Positions 1 to 10,965 are shown, counted from the first letter of the stretch. The stretch: 64,000 bases of DNA from Pandoraea commovens (GCF_902459615.1 NZ_CABPSA010000010.1:62001-126000); one strand, 5' to 3'. Made by a program: numbers and translations. Notes: generated by a model not told the origin, from the letters alone.

Positions 1-1
1 C

Positions 2-478
2 TTCCCGCGTAAGGAAGACATGTTCTTCGACCGGGACGAGGAGGGGCGCGACGCACTTCGGCAAGCCATCCATGAGCGGGAGGCGGGTGTCTCGCCCGTC
101 GAGGCGCTGCGGTGTCTGGCGCATCGTCTGGTGGCGCAAAACAGCCCCTTCGTGAACTTTTCGGCCCAGAGCCAGGGCTTCATCCGAACGATCGAAGGCA
201 GTGAGACGCTCAAGGCGCGCGCCCGGGCGATCCGGGACGAACTGGCCGACGTTGTGGCGCAGGCGCTCGCCGAAGCGGTCGACCGGCCGACGCCGGACGT
301 CGAAGCCCAACTGGCCGCAGGGCTAATGCTCGCCGCCTGGACGGTCGCCTTCCTCAACGCCCATCGCACATTCGGTCTGTCGCGGGACACCGCTGAGGCT
401 CAGAAATCCTTCCTGAGCCTTGTAGACAGGGGGTGTGCAGGCGTTGCCGCCGCACTGCACGGCACCCCTTACGTCTGA
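2..478 (+). CDS. TetR-family transcriptional regulator, 5'-truncated by window start
   Basis: The frame is open to the left edge, so the start lies outside the window. The first visible residues (FPRKEDMFF) match the end of a TetR helix-turn-helix, which typically runs HYFxSKEDLF. The remaining ~150 residues are the helical C-terminal ligand and dimer domain, which is poorly conserved, so the inducer cannot be guessed. The stop is TGA at 476-478. The next gene, sbp, begins 133 nt downstream and has its own regulatory region, so the two are probably not one transcript. Family assignment is fairly safe; the target genes lie upstream or are unknown. Confidence 0.75.
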   Translation, partial: FPRKEDMFFDRDEEGRDALRQAIHEREAGVSPVEALRCLAHRLVAQNSPFVNFSAQSQGFIRTIEGSETLKARARAIRDELADVVAQALAEAVDRPTPDVEAQLAAGLMLAAWTVAFLNAHRTFGLSRDTAEAQKSFLSLVDRGCAGVAAALHGTPYV

Positions 479-510
479 TGACGGCCCCGTCAGCACAATT
501 TCTCTAATCC

Positions 511-524
511 TTATTCCGGCATAA
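511..524 (+). promoter_or_regulatory. Candidate CysB (LysR-type) operator upstream of sbp
   Basis: The 14-mer TTATTCCGGCATAA has TTAT/ATAA arms and fits the T-N11-A pattern of LysR-type boxes. It lies in the AT-rich gap before the sulfate uptake operon whose regulator cysB is at the operon's end. The stretch from about 528 to 555 is nearly all A/T and could hold the -10 region. The site is inferred from pattern and context only. Confidence 0.4.
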
Positions 525-611
525 ACAAAAGCGAAAATATTATTTTTAATTATTTAGACGCCCTCATAGACTGGCCTCCTACACACGAGAAGCAAACAAG
601 GAGTGCAAGTC

Positions 612-1643
612 ATGAACAAAGCAGCACGGGGATGGAAAGCTAAGAAGCTGGCAGTCGCGCTGGGTGGTCTGGCGCTGGCCGCCGGCATGACGATTCAGGC
701 GCAGGCTGCGAGCCTGTCGCTGCTCAACGTGTCGTACGACCCGACGCGTGAGCTTTACGCCGACTACAACAAGGCCTTCGAGGCCCACTACAAGCAAGTC
801 GCTGGCGACACGGTGACGGTGAAGGCCTCGCACGGCGGTTCGGGCAAGCAAGCCCGTACGGTGCTCGACGGCGCACCGGCTGACGTCGTCACGCTCGGCA
901 TCTCGGCCGACATCGACGAACTGGCCGCCGCCGGTCTCGTGAACAAGGATTGGCAGAAGCGTCTGCCGGATAACGCCACGCCGTACACGTCGACCATTGT
1001 GTTGCTCGTGCGCAAGGGCAACCCCAAGGGCATCAAGGACTGGAACGACCTCGCCAAGCCGGGCATCAGCGTGGTGACGCCGAACCCGAAGACGTCGGCT
1101 GGCGCTCGCTGGAACTACCTCGCCGCATGGCTCTATGCGCTCAAGCAACCGGGCGGTAACGAGCAGAAGGCGCAGGATTTCGTGAAGGCCATTTACAAGA
1201 ACGTCGGCGTGCTGGATTCGGGCGCGCGCGGCGCGACCACGACGTTCGTGGAACGCGGCATCGGCGACGTGCTGATCGCCTGGGAAAACGAAGCGCTGCT
1301 GTCGGTGAAGGACCTCGGTCCGGACAAGTTCGACATCGTGGTGCCGTCGTCGTCGATCCTGACGGAGCCGCCGGTGGCGATCGTCGACAAGAATGTCGAC
1401 AAGCACGGCACGCGCAAGGCTGCCGAAGCCTACCTGCAATGGCTGTATTCGCCGCAGGGACAGGAGATCGCCGCGAAGCACTTCTATCGTCCGCGCTCGC
1501 CGGAAATCGCCAAGAAGTACGAGTCGCAGTATCCGAAGCTCAAGCTCTATACGGTGGACGCCGATCTGGGCGGCTGGACGAAGACGCAGGCGAAGCACTT
1601 CGCCGACGGCGGCATCTTCGACCAGATCTACACCAAGAAGTAA
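612..1643 (+). CDS. sbp: Sulfate ABC transporter substrate-binding protein
   Basis: This is the periplasmic protein that binds sulfate (or thiosulfate) and delivers it to the CysTW permease. It is 343 aa with an N-terminal Sec signal peptide: a lysine/arginine-rich start, a hydrophobic core at about residues 14-28, and AQA-A cleavage near residue 32. The mature N-terminus begins with the [13 protein letters not shown] block typical of Sbp. ATG 612 is chosen because AAGGAG sits at 598-603, 8 nt away; the in-frame GTG at 603 would overlap that site. It is the first gene of sbp-cysT-cysW-cysA-cysB, all on one strand, and probably depends on CysB. Confidence 0.95.
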   Translation: MNKAARGWKAKKLAVALGGLALAAGMTIQAQAASLSLLNVSYDPTRELYADYNKAFEAHYKQVAGDTVTVKASHGGSGKQARTVLDGAPADVVTLGISADIDELAAAGLVNKDWQKRLPDNATPYTSTIVLLVRKGNPKGIKDWNDLAKPGISVVTPNPKTSAGARWNYLAAWLYALKQPGGNEQKAQDFVKAIYKNVGVLDSGARGATTTFVERGIGDVLIAWENEALLSVKDLGPDKFDIVVPSSSILTEPPVAIVDKNVDKHGTRKAAEAYLQWLYSPQGQEIAAKHFYRPRSPEIAKKYESQYPKLKLYTVDADLGGWTKTQAKHFADGGIFDQIYTKK

Positions 1644-1659
1644 GGGCAAGGACCATCGC

Positions 1660-2523
1660 ATGAGTACCGCACTCTTTCCAATGTGGCGCAAGCCAAGTGC
1701 CTTGCCGGGCTTTGGCCTGACGATGGGCTACACCGTCGCGTACCTGAGCCTTGTGGTGCTGGTGCCGTTGCTGATGGTCTTCATCAAGGCAAGTTCGCTC
1801 GACTGGGCGAGCTTCGTCGCCGCAGTGAGTTCGCCGCGCGTGCTGGCGTCGTACCGCCTCACGTTCGGGATCTCGCTTGCGGCGGCAACGCTGAACGCAT
1901 TTTTCGGTTTCATCCTGGCGTGGGTGCTGGTGCGCTACACGTTCCCGGGCAAGCGCTTCGTTGATGCGCTGATCGACCTGCCGTTCGCCTTGCCGACGTC
2001 GGTCGCGGGCATCGTGCTGGCCGCCATCTACGCGCCGAACGGCTGGATCGGGCGCTGGTTCGAGCCGCTCGGCATCAAGATCGCCTTCACGCCGCTGGGT
2101 ATTTTCGTGGCGCTCACGTTCATCGGCCTGCCGTTCGTGGTGCGCACCCTGCAACCGGTGCTCGAAGAGTTCGAGCGCGAGCAGGAGGAGGCCGCAGCAT
2201 GCCTCGGCGCGACTCGCTGGCAGACGCTGCGTCACGTGATTCTCCCGGCGGTGCTGCCCGCCTTGCTCACAGGGTTTGCGCTGGCGTTCGCCCGTGCGGT
2301 CGGTGAGTACGGCTCGGTCATTTTCATCGCGGGCAACATTCCGATGGTTTCGGAAATCACGTCGCTGCTGATCGTGACCAAGCTCGAACAATACGATTTC
2401 GCTGGCGCGGCGGCGCTCGCCGTGGTCATGCTGCTGATCTCGTTCGTGCTGCTGTTACTTATCAATACGCTGCAATGGTGGCTGCAACGCCGCCATTCGG
2501 GTCGTCGCGCCAGTGGCGTGTGA
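1660..2523 (+). CDS. cysT: Sulfate/thiosulfate ABC transporter permease CysT
   Basis: This is one of the two inner-membrane subunits of the sulfate importer, 287 aa with about six hydrophobic segments. The EAA loop that contacts the ATPase is visible near residues 180-195 (EEAAACLGATRWQ...), followed by the conserved FARAVGEYGS segment. ATG 1660 lies 16 nt after the sbp stop and has AAGGA at 1648-1652. A longer open frame runs back into sbp but has no start signal and is out of register with family N-termini. It works with CysW and CysA. Confidence 0.95.
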   Translation: MSTALFPMWRKPSALPGFGLTMGYTVAYLSLVVLVPLLMVFIKASSLDWASFVAAVSSPRVLASYRLTFGISLAAATLNAFFGFILAWVLVRYTFPGKRFVDALIDLPFALPTSVAGIVLAAIYAPNGWIGRWFEPLGIKIAFTPLGIFVALTFIGLPFVVRTLQPVLEEFEREQEEAAACLGATRWQTLRHVILPAVLPALLTGFALAFARAVGEYGSVIFIAGNIPMVSEITSLLIVTKLEQYDFAGAAALAVVMLLISFVLLLLINTLQWWLQRRHSGRRASGV

Positions 2524-2553
2524 TGTAAGAACCTCGAAGAGAACGTTTCGATC

Positions 2554-3459
2554 ATGTCCGATTCACTCGCACTCTCGCACGCTGTGTCGCAAACGGTGAA
2601 GGCTCGCAAAGCCGATCCGACCGACGAGCCCGCGTACGTCAAAGCCGTCCTGATTGCGGTGGCGCTGCTGTTTTTCGCGTTGTTTCTGGTGCTGCCGCTC
2701 GCGTCGGTCTTCGTGACTGCGCTGGGCAAAGGGCTCGCGCCGTATTGGGAGGGGCTGACAAACGATGACGCACTCTCCGCGATACGTCTAACGTTGCTCA
2801 TCGCGGTCATCGCCGTGCCGCTTAACCTGGTGTTCGGGGTGGCGGCGTCGTGGGCGATTGCGCGCTTCGATTTCAAGGGCAAGAGCGTGTTGACAACGCT
2901 CATCGACTTGCCGTTTTCCGTCTCGCCGGTTGTAGCAGGTCTCACATTCCTGCTGATCTTTGGCCGTCAGGGTCCGCTGTGGGACTTTCTCGACGCGCAC
3001 AACCTGAAGATCGTGTTCGCATTGCCGGGACTGGTGCTTGCAACGGTGTTCGTCACGTTCCCGTTCGTTGCGCGCGAACTGATTCCGCTGATGCAGGCGC
3101 AGGGCAGCGAGGAAGAAGAAGCGGCGCGCGTGCTGGGCGCAAGCGGCTGGCAGGTGTTCACGCGCGTGACGCTGCCGAAGATCAAGTGGGGCCTGCTGTA
3201 CGGCGTGATTCTCTGTAACGCACGCGCTATGGGCGAGTTCGGGGCGGTGTCGGTCGTCTCGGGGCACATTCGCGGTGAGACGAACACGCTGCCGCTGCAC
3301 GTGGAAATTGAATACAACGACTACCACACGGTTGGCGCATTTGCGGCGGCGTCGATTCTCGCGCTGCTCGCACTGGCCACGCTGGGGCTGAAGCTCTGGG
3401 CGGAACGCAAGCTGGCGCAGGACAAGGCCGCGCGTCGCGAAGACGCCGTGCAGGCCTGA
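2554..3459 (+). CDS. cysW: Sulfate ABC transporter permease CysW
   Basis: This is the second membrane subunit of the sulfate importer (301 aa). It has a ~30-residue cytoplasmic N-terminal extension, about six transmembrane segments, and an EAA loop (EEEEAARVLGASGWQVF) followed by the CysW-type NARAMGEFGAVSVVSG block. It starts 30 nt after cysT. CysT and CysW form a heterodimeric pore that takes sulfate from Sbp and is driven by CysA. Confidence 0.95.
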   Translation: MSDSLALSHAVSQTVKARKADPTDEPAYVKAVLIAVALLFFALFLVLPLASVFVTALGKGLAPYWEGLTNDDALSAIRLTLLIAVIAVPLNLVFGVAASWAIARFDFKGKSVLTTLIDLPFSVSPVVAGLTFLLIFGRQGPLWDFLDAHNLKIVFALPGLVLATVFVTFPFVARELIPLMQAQGSEEEEAARVLGASGWQVFTRVTLPKIKWGLLYGVILCNARAMGEFGAVSVVSGHIRGETNTLPLHVEIEYNDYHTVGAFAAASILALLALATLGLKLWAERKLAQDKAARREDAVQA

Positions 3460-3516
3460 GCGGATATTCACGCATAGCAGACAAGTCGCGTCGAACAGCA
3501 TCGAGGAGCAAGACAA

Positions 3517-4593
3517 ATGAGCATCCAGGTACAACAGGTTTCCAAACACTTCGGCGACTTCGCCGCGCTCGACGACGTCAGTCTCGAATTCCCCACGGGG
3601 GAACTGGTCGCGCTGCTCGGGCCGTCGGGCTGCGGCAAGACGACGCTGCTGCGAATCGTCGCCGGGCTGGAGTTTGCCGACGCGGGGCGCGTGGTCCTCA
3701 ACGGCGAGGACGTCGCTTCGGTGGGCACGCGCGAGCGTCAGGTCGGCTTCGTGTTTCAGCACTACGCCTTGTTCCGTCACATGACGGTGTTCGAGAACGT
3801 GGCGTTCGGCCTGCGCGTGAAGTCGCGCCGCGATCGCCTCTCGGACGCACAGATTCGCAACAAGGTGCATGAGCTGCTGGGCCTCGTGCAACTGGACTGG
3901 CTGGCCGATCACTATCCGGCAGAGCTGTCGGGCGGGCAGCGCCAACGAATCGCGCTCGCACGTGCACTGGCTGTCGAGCCGAAGGTGCTGTTGCTCGATG
4001 AGCCGTTCGGCGCGCTCGATGCCAAGGTGCGCAAGGAATTGCGCAGCTGGCTGCGCCGTTTGCACGACGAGCTTCACATCACGACGATTTTCGTCACGCA
4101 CGATCAGGAAGAAGCGCTCGAAGTGGCCGATCGCATCGTGCTGATGAATCGGGGCAAGGTTGAACAGATCGGCGCACCGCAGGACGTCTACGACACCCCG
4201 GAGAGTGCGTTCGTGTACGAGTTTCTCGGCGCGGCGAACCGTCTGTCGGGCGAGTTGCAGACGCACGACTTTATTGCGGACGCGGGCAAGTATCGCGTCA
4301 CCGTGCACAAGGACGATCTGCCTGCCGTGCCGCAGGACGGGCGCGCGATTGCGTATGTGCGTCCGCATGATCTGGCATTGGTGCCTGCGGGCGACTGCGG
4401 CCCCGGTATCGACGTGGCGGTGCGCCGCGCGATTCCGCTGGGCGGTACGGTGCGTGTGGAGCTTGCTGCACCCGGCGACGCCGTGTGGGAAGCCGAACTC
4501 ACGCGCTCGGGCTGGAAGTCCCTCGGCGCGGACACGGGGACGACGCTGCGCGCGGTGCCGCGTCAGTTGCGCGTGTTTTCGGCGCAGGCATAA
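3517..4593 (+). CDS. cysA: Sulfate ABC transporter ATP-binding protein CysA
   Basis: This is the cytoplasmic ATPase of the sulfate importer, 358 aa. Visible motifs are Walker [10 protein letters not shown] (35-43), the Q-loop FVFQHYALF (about 79-87), the ABC signature LSGGQRQR (137-144), Walker B VLLLDEP (157-163) and the H-loop VTHD with His195. The C-terminal ~115 residues form the TOBE-type regulatory domain common to CysA/MalK. It sits 57 nt after cysW and 108 nt before cysB. Confidence 0.96.
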   Translation: MSIQVQQVSKHFGDFAALDDVSLEFPTGELVALLGPSGCGKTTLLRIVAGLEFADAGRVVLNGEDVASVGTRERQVGFVFQHYALFRHMTVFENVAFGLRVKSRRDRLSDAQIRNKVHELLGLVQLDWLADHYPAELSGGQRQRIALARALAVEPKVLLLDEPFGALDAKVRKELRSWLRRLHDELHITTIFVTHDQEEALEVADRIVLMNRGKVEQIGAPQDVYDTPESAFVYEFLGAANRLSGELQTHDFIADAGKYRVTVHKDDLPAVPQDGRAIAYVRPHDLALVPAGDCGPGIDVAVRRAIPLGGTVRVELAAPGDAVWEAELTRSGWKSLGADTGTTLRAVPRQLRVFSAQA

Positions 4594-4701
4594 CGAGCGG
4601 TAGCAGCGGTGGGAGCTGTACGAGCGGTACACGTCAAAACTACAAGCGGTACTTCATCCATAGACGTCACGGACAGACAAGCAACAGGGCGGAGTTAGAT
4701 C

Positions 4702-5640
4702 ATGAATTTCCAGCAATTGCGCTACGTGCGCGAAGCGGTTCGGCAGAACCTCAATCTGACGGAAGCGGCCAGTGCGCTGTACACGTCGCAATCGGGCGTG
4801 AGCAAGCAGATCAAGGATCTGGAGGATGAGCTCGGCGTGGACGTCTTTGTGCGTCGCGGCAAACGCCTCACGGGCCTGACTGAGCCGGGCAAGGCGGTGC
4901 TGCAACTGATCGAGCGCATGCTGCTCGACGCTGAGAACCTGCGCCGTGTGGCGCGTCAGTTCGCCGATCAGGACAGCGGGCACCTTGTGGTCGCCACCAC
5001 ACACACGCAGGCGCGCTATGCGCTTCCGCAGGTGATCAAGCAGTTCACGAGCGTCTTCCCGAAGGTACATCTGGCGTTGCGCCAGGGCAGCCCGCGCCAG
5101 ATCGCGCAGATGGTCATCGACGGCGAAGCGGATATCGGCATTACGACCGAGGCGCTTGATCGCTTTCCCGACATCGTCACGTTCCCGTGCTATTCATGGC
5201 ATCACGTGGCTGTCGTGCCGAAGGAGCACCCGCTGGTCGGCCGCGAGAACCTGACGCTCGCCGACATCGCCGAATACCCGATCATCACGTATGACGGCGA
5301 TTTCACGGGCCGCTCACACGTGGACAAAGCGTTCACCGATCAGGGGCTGGTGCCGGATATCGTGCTCACCGCGCTCGATACGGACGTCATCAAGACGTAC
5401 GTCGAACTGGGGCTGGGCATCGGCATTGTGGCGGCGATGGCGGTCGATCCGCGCAAGGATCAGGATCTGGCCGTGCTGGAACTCGAGAATGCGTTCGAGC
5501 CGAGCACGACGCGCATCGGTCTGCGACGCGGCGCGTTCCTGCGCTCGTACGCGTATCGTTTCATCGAAATGCTCGCCCCTGCGCTCAAGGAGCAGGAAAT
5601 CTCGACGCAGTTGCGCGAGGCGCTGGAGTTTGCGGCCTGA
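4702..5640 (+). CDS. cysB: LysR-family regulator CysB, master regulator of sulfur assimilation
   Basis: It has a winged HTH (residues 1-60) and a periplasmic-binding-like effector domain, 312 aa in all. The N-terminus MNFQQLRYVREAVRQNLNLT is the CysB/Cbl type rather than a generic LysR. The inducer-binding strand TTHTQARYALP falls at residues 99-109, so Thr100, Thr102 and Gln103 have the same numbering as the known N-acetylserine/sulfate contacts of enteric CysB. GGAG at 4691-4694 lies 7 nt before ATG 4702. Its position behind cysA suggests it controls the operon it follows. Confidence 0.93.
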   Translation: MNFQQLRYVREAVRQNLNLTEAASALYTSQSGVSKQIKDLEDELGVDVFVRRGKRLTGLTEPGKAVLQLIERMLLDAENLRRVARQFADQDSGHLVVATTHTQARYALPQVIKQFTSVFPKVHLALRQGSPRQIAQMVIDGEADIGITTEALDRFPDIVTFPCYSWHHVAVVPKEHPLVGRENLTLADIAEYPIITYDGDFTGRSHVDKAFTDQGLVPDIVLTALDTDVIKTYVELGLGIGIVAAMAVDPRKDQDLAVLELENAFEPSTTRIGLRRGAFLRSYAYRFIEMLAPALKEQEISTQLREALEFAA

Positions 5641-5675
5641 CGTTTCCCGCCGGATGTTGGCGTGCTGCTGAGCCC

Positions 5676-5707
5676 GATCCCGCCCTGGTGGCGGGATCGA
5701 TGTTTTC
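5676..5707 (+). terminator. Intrinsic terminator after cysB
   Basis: A perfect 9-bp stem, GATCCCGCC / GGCGGGATC, with a 5-nt loop (5676-5698) is followed by a short T-rich stretch (5703-5707). It lies 35 nt after the cysB stop and just before the asparaginase promoter. The T-tract is weak, so termination may be partial. Confidence 0.7.
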
Positions 5708-5721
5708 AGCGATTGCAAGGA

Positions 5722-5750
5722 TTGGGAAGCGGGGCAGTATTGGATACAAT
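5722..5750 (+). promoter_or_regulatory. Sigma-70 promoter of the asparaginase gene, abutting its start codon
   Basis: TTGGGA (5722-5727), a 17-nt spacer and TACAAT (5745-5750) make a good sigma-70 pair. Only seven bases separate the -10 box from ATG 5758, so the expected transcription start falls at or beside the A of the ATG. No ribosome-binding site is present. The likely product is a leaderless mRNA. Confidence 0.6.
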
Positions 5751-5757
5751 CGCTGGC

Positions 5758-6798
5758 ATGACATTGACCTCATTCAACCCGATTCCTCATTACACCGTGT
5801 CCTCGGGCGAATTGCCGCGCATTGCGCTGCTCGCCGCGGGCGGGACGATTGCGGGCAGCGCGGCCGACGCCACGCGTACCGCCGGTTATCAGGCCGGAGC
5901 GCTCGGTGTTCAGGATCTCCTCGCCGCCGTGCCCGCGCTGGGTAACGTGGCCCACATTCACGCCGAACAGGTCGCGCAGATTGACAGCAAGGACATGAGT
6001 GTGTCGCTCTGGCAGAAGCTGGCCGCTCGCGTGAACGCCTTGCTGGCGCAGCCCGATGTGGCCGGTGCCGTGATTACGCATGGCACCGATACGCTCGAAG
6101 AGACGGCGTATTACCTGCACCTTACGATCAACAGCCGCAAGCCGGTCGTCATGACCGCAGCCATGCGGCCCGCGACGGCACTCTCGGCAGACGGCCCGCT
6201 CAATCTGCTCAACGCCGTGCGCGTGGCGACCGACCCGATTTCGGCCGGACGCGGTGTGATGGTCGCCATCAACAACCAGATCCACTGCGCACGCGACGTC
6301 GTCAAGACGAGCACCTACAAGGTCGACGCCTTCCATTCGCCGGAAATCGGCGTGATCGGCTGGGTGCAGGACGAGCGCGTGGCGTTTCAGCGCGAACCGC
6401 TCCAATATCACACCGTCGAGAGCGAATTCGTCGGGCTATCCGGCGAGTTGCCTGCGGTGGAAGTGGTATCGAGTTATGCGGGCGTGTCGCGCATTGCGGT
6501 CGACGCGCTGGTGGAAGCGGGCGTGCAGGGCATTGTGGTCGCCGGGACCGGCAACGGCTCGCTGCACTCGCTGTTGCAACAGGCGCTGGCCGAAGCGGTG
6601 CAACGCGGTGTGACGGTGGTGCGTGCGTCGCGCGTGGGGAGCGGTCACGTCATGCATAACGGCGCTGCGCCGGACGATCAGTACGGCTTCGTGAGTACCG
6701 GCAACCTGCATCCGTACAAGGCGCGCGTGCTGCTGATGCTGGCGCTGCAAGCGGGCGTGCCGCGCGAGCGTATGCAGAGTCTGTTCGACGAGTATTGA
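5758..6798 (+). CDS. L-asparaginase, type II-like, apparently cytoplasmic
   Basis: It hydrolyses L-asparagine to aspartate and ammonia. At 346 aa it carries both catalytic triads' signatures: AAGGTIAG at 26-33 with nucleophile Thr30, and HGTDTLEE at 108-115 with Thr110 and Asp111. These are closer to the AnsB (type II) pattern than to AnsA, but there is no signal peptide, so it probably acts in the cytoplasm. The open frame extends 32 codons upstream through the cysB terminator; ATG 5758 is preferred because homology starts there and a promoter ends 7 nt before it. Related glutaminase-asparaginases are an alternative substrate class. Confidence 0.88.
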   Translation: MTLTSFNPIPHYTVSSGELPRIALLAAGGTIAGSAADATRTAGYQAGALGVQDLLAAVPALGNVAHIHAEQVAQIDSKDMSVSLWQKLAARVNALLAQPDVAGAVITHGTDTLEETAYYLHLTINSRKPVVMTAAMRPATALSADGPLNLLNAVRVATDPISAGRGVMVAINNQIHCARDVVKTSTYKVDAFHSPEIGVIGWVQDERVAFQREPLQYHTVESEFVGLSGELPAVEVVSSYAGVSRIAVDALVEAGVQGIVVAGTGNGSLHSLLQQALAEAVQRGVTVVRASRVGSGHVMHNGAAPDDQYGFVSTGNLHPYKARVLLMLALQAGVPRERMQSLFDEY

Positions 6799-6816
6799 CG
6801 CGTATTTAGTCGAAGC

Positions 6817-6859
6817 AAAAAAATACGGCGCGAGTCGCGCTTTCGCTCGACTGGCGCCG
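6817..6859 (-). terminator. Intrinsic terminator of the gcl-hyi-glxR operon
   Basis: On the minus strand a stem of CGGCGC/GCGCCG extended by CGACT/AGTCG (6826-6859) is followed by a run of T (6817-6824 read in reverse). It lies about 160 nt past the glxR stop and can also act weakly on the convergent asparaginase transcript. Confidence 0.75.
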
Positions 6860-7021
6860 TGACGCTCGGCGTGGCGTCTGTCGACGCGCTCGCCCCATTT
6901 CCCACCTCTCCCTGCTATTGCTTGCGGCTTTTCTTGAGGCCGCTTTCTTCGTCTTCTCGCGAAATACGCGGTGCGGCTTCGCGCCGCGACACGACATCGC
7001 GGCGGGGCCTGTCTTTCAGTC

Positions 7022-7903
7022 TCAGGCGACGGTGTGGTTCGCGAGCATTTCCAGCGCGCGCACCATGCCCGAGTGATCCCATGCTGCGCCGCCGTTGGCT
7101 GCGCAGGCATTGAACAGTTCTTGCGCCGTGGCCGTGTTCGGCAGCGACACACCGAGGGTCTTCGCCGTTTGCAGCGCCAGGTTCAGATCCTTCTGGTGCA
7201 GTGCGATGCGGAAGCCCGGTTCGAAGTTGCGCTTGACCATGCGCTCGCCGTGCACTTCCAGAATGCGCGACGAAGCGAAGCCACCCATCAGGGCTGCACG
7301 CACCTTCGCGGGATCTGCACCGGCCTTCGACGCGAACAGCAGGGCTTCGCCCACGGCTTCGATCGTCAGTGCGACCACGATCTGGTTGGCGACCTTGCAG
7401 GTCTGACCGGCACCGCTGTCGCCCACGAGCGTGATGTTCTTGCCCATCAGTTCGAAGAACGGCTTCACGTCGTCGAACGCGGCTTGCGAGCCACCGACCA
7501 TGATCGACAGCGACGCGGCCTTCGCGCCGACTTCGCCACCCGAGACCGGGGCGTCGAGGTATTCACAGCCGAGTGCCTTGATCTTCTTGGCGTATTCCTT
7601 CGTTTCGATCGGCGAGATCGAGCTCATGTCGACGACGATCTTGCCAGCCGTCAGACCTTCTGCCAGACCGTCCTGGCCGAACAGCACTGCGCCGACGTCA
7701 GGGGTGTCCGGCACCATCACGAACACGATATCGGCGCGCTTGGCCACTTCCTTGGCCGACGTGCAAACGGTGGCCTGACCGTCGATCAGGTCTTGCGGGG
7801 GCGTGCGACGCTCGTACAGGAACAGCTTGTGACCGGCGTTTTGCAGATGCTTCGCCATCGGCGCGCCCATGATGCCCAGACCAATAAAACCGAGTTGTGC
7901 CAT
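7022..7903 (-). CDS. glxR: Tartronate semialdehyde reductase (2-hydroxy-3-oxopropionate reductase)
   Basis: It reduces tartronate semialdehyde to D-glycerate with NAD(P)H, the third step from glyoxylate. It is 293 aa: an N-terminal Rossmann fold with GLGIMG at 8-13, the substrate-binding DAPVSGG at 118-124, and catalytic Lys170 in GQTCKVANQ, all typical of beta-hydroxyacid dehydrogenases. ATG 7903 is chosen over the longer frame because AAGGAG (7911-7916 in reverse) lies 7 nt upstream and the Rossmann strand begins at residue 3. It is the last gene of gcl-hyi-glxR. No glycerate kinase is present nearby. Confidence 0.92.
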   Translation of the reverse strand: MAQLGFIGLGIMGAPMAKHLQNAGHKLFLYERRTPPQDLIDGQATVCTSAKEVAKRADIVFVMVPDTPDVGAVLFGQDGLAEGLTAGKIVVDMSSISPIETKEYAKKIKALGCEYLDAPVSGGEVGAKAASLSIMVGGSQAAFDDVKPFFELMGKNITLVGDSGAGQTCKVANQIVVALTIEAVGEALLFASKAGADPAKVRAALMGGFASSRILEVHGERMVKRNFEPGFRIALHQKDLNLALQTAKTLGVSLPNTATAQELFNACAANGGAAWDHSGMVRALEMLANHTVA

Positions 7904-8115
7904 TTCGAGACTCCTTGTTGCCAAAGTTTGAAGTTGTTGTTGCCGACCGTTGGACGGGTGGGGCTTGGGTGCGTGAGTGCTACAGGCAATGAGCGTTCAC
8001 ACATCCCCCGTGCTCCGGCCGCATGCCCCCTGCATGCGGCCGGCGGGGCCCTTCCTCGTCGAAACCCGGTCGGTTATTGCGAGGGTTACGCTGACTTAAG
8101 TTCGCTGACGTCGGC

Positions 8116-8907
8116 TTATGCGGCTTCGCGCAGGCCTGCGGCCTTGAACCAGCCGAGGCCGTCGGTGGTGGTCGTTGCGGGCTTGTACTCGCAGCCGATC
8201 CAGCCCGTGTAGCCAATGCGGTCGAGGAACGCGAACAGGTAGGCGTAGTTGATCTCGCCCGTGCCAGGCTCGTTGCGGCCCGGGTTGTCGGCGAGCTGCA
8301 CGTGAGCGATGCGCGCCAGATTCGTCTCGATGGTCTTGGCGAGCTCGCCTTCCATGCGTTGCATGTGATAGATGTCGTACTGCAGGAACAGGTTGTCCGA
8401 GCCGACGGCGTCGAAGACTTCCAGCGTCTGCTTCGTACGGTTCAGGAAGAAGCCCGGAATGTCGTACGTGTTGATCGGCTCGACCAGCAGGCGGATGCCC
8501 TCGGCCTTGAGGGCGTCGGCGGCGAAGCGCAGGTTGCCCACGAGCGTTTCGGTGGCGGCCTGCGTCGACAGATCGGCGCCTTGCTTGCCCACGAGGCAGT
8601 TCAGTTGCTTCACACCCAGCGCCTTGGCATAGGTGATGGCTTCGCCCACGCCGTCGCGGAATTCGGCCACGCGATCGGGGAAGATGGCGATGCCGCGCTC
8701 GCCTGCATCCCAGTTACCGGCGGGCAGGTTGTGCAGCACGAGGTCGAGCTGATACTGGTTCAGCTTGTCGGCGATCTGGTCGCGATGAAACGCGTACGGG
8801 AACAGGAACTCCACGCCGCGAAAGCCCGCTGCGGCGGCCGCCTTGAAGCGGTCGAGGAACGGCACCTCGTTGAACAGCATGGTCAGGTTGGCGGCAAATT
8901 TCGGCAT
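8116..8907 (-). CDS. hyi: Hydroxypyruvate isomerase
   Basis: It interconverts tartronate semialdehyde and hydroxypyruvate, downstream of glyoxylate carboligase. It is a 263-aa xylose-isomerase-like TIM barrel of the Hyi family: MPKFAANLTMLF at the N-terminus, LVEPINTYDIPGFFL with a metal-ligand Glu near residue 143, and a C-terminal GxxGWIGCEYKP strand. AGGAG (8915-8919 in reverse) is 7 nt from the ATG. It lies between gcl and glxR; the 212-nt gap to glxR shows no obvious promoter or gene. Confidence 0.92.
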   Translation of the reverse strand: MPKFAANLTMLFNEVPFLDRFKAAAAAGFRGVEFLFPYAFHRDQIADKLNQYQLDLVLHNLPAGNWDAGERGIAIFPDRVAEFRDGVGEAITYAKALGVKQLNCLVGKQGADLSTQAATETLVGNLRFAADALKAEGIRLLVEPINTYDIPGFFLNRTKQTLEVFDAVGSDNLFLQYDIYHMQRMEGELAKTIETNLARIAHVQLADNPGRNEPGTGEINYAYLFAFLDRIGYTGWIGCEYKPATTTTDGLGWFKAAGLREAA

Positions 8908-9098
8908 TGCGCTGACTCCTCTCTCTCTTTTTTAGGGGGTGGTTTCGACGATTCGATGCAAGGGTGAATGCTGGGTGAAGCTAAGGTAATGCGGAGTACT
9001 GCAAGGTTGCGGAGCGCATGCTTTGGCCGTTTCACGGGGTCTAGCCGAAAGCGGAGGGGACGCATGCGCCCCGCAAACCGTTGGCAGTGCTGGCGGGC

Positions 9099-10865
<1,767 letters not shown>

Positions 10866-10944
10866 GTGACTCCTCCAATGGGTAATGACGAATACGGGAC
10901 TTATAGGGATGAATCTTGTTGGAGGTCACTTTAAGCCGGTACGA

Positions 10945-10965
10945 TTTGTTTGATAAGATCACAAA
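10945..10965 (+). promoter_or_regulatory. LysR-type operator between gcl and its divergent regulator
   Basis: TTTGT (10945-10949) and ACAAA (10961-10965) are perfect inverted arms with exactly 11 nt between them, the classic LysR T-N11-A box. It sits in the 142-bp intergenic region, about 80 nt from gcl and 40 nt from the regulator, where an activation/autorepression site is expected. Confidence 0.6.

Noticed and set aside
603-611. GTG 603 as start of sbp
   Set aside because: It lies within the AAGGAG ribosome-binding site and would place the signal peptide three residues later for no gain.
2788-4632. 614-aa minus-strand open frame opposite cysW/cysA
   Set aside because: It covers two transporter genes and lacks any domain of its own.
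7904-8115. Possible attenuator between hyi and glxR
   Set aside because: There are GC-rich partial inverted repeats (around 8025-8055) but no T-run or leader peptide; an ordinary untranslated spacer is more likely.
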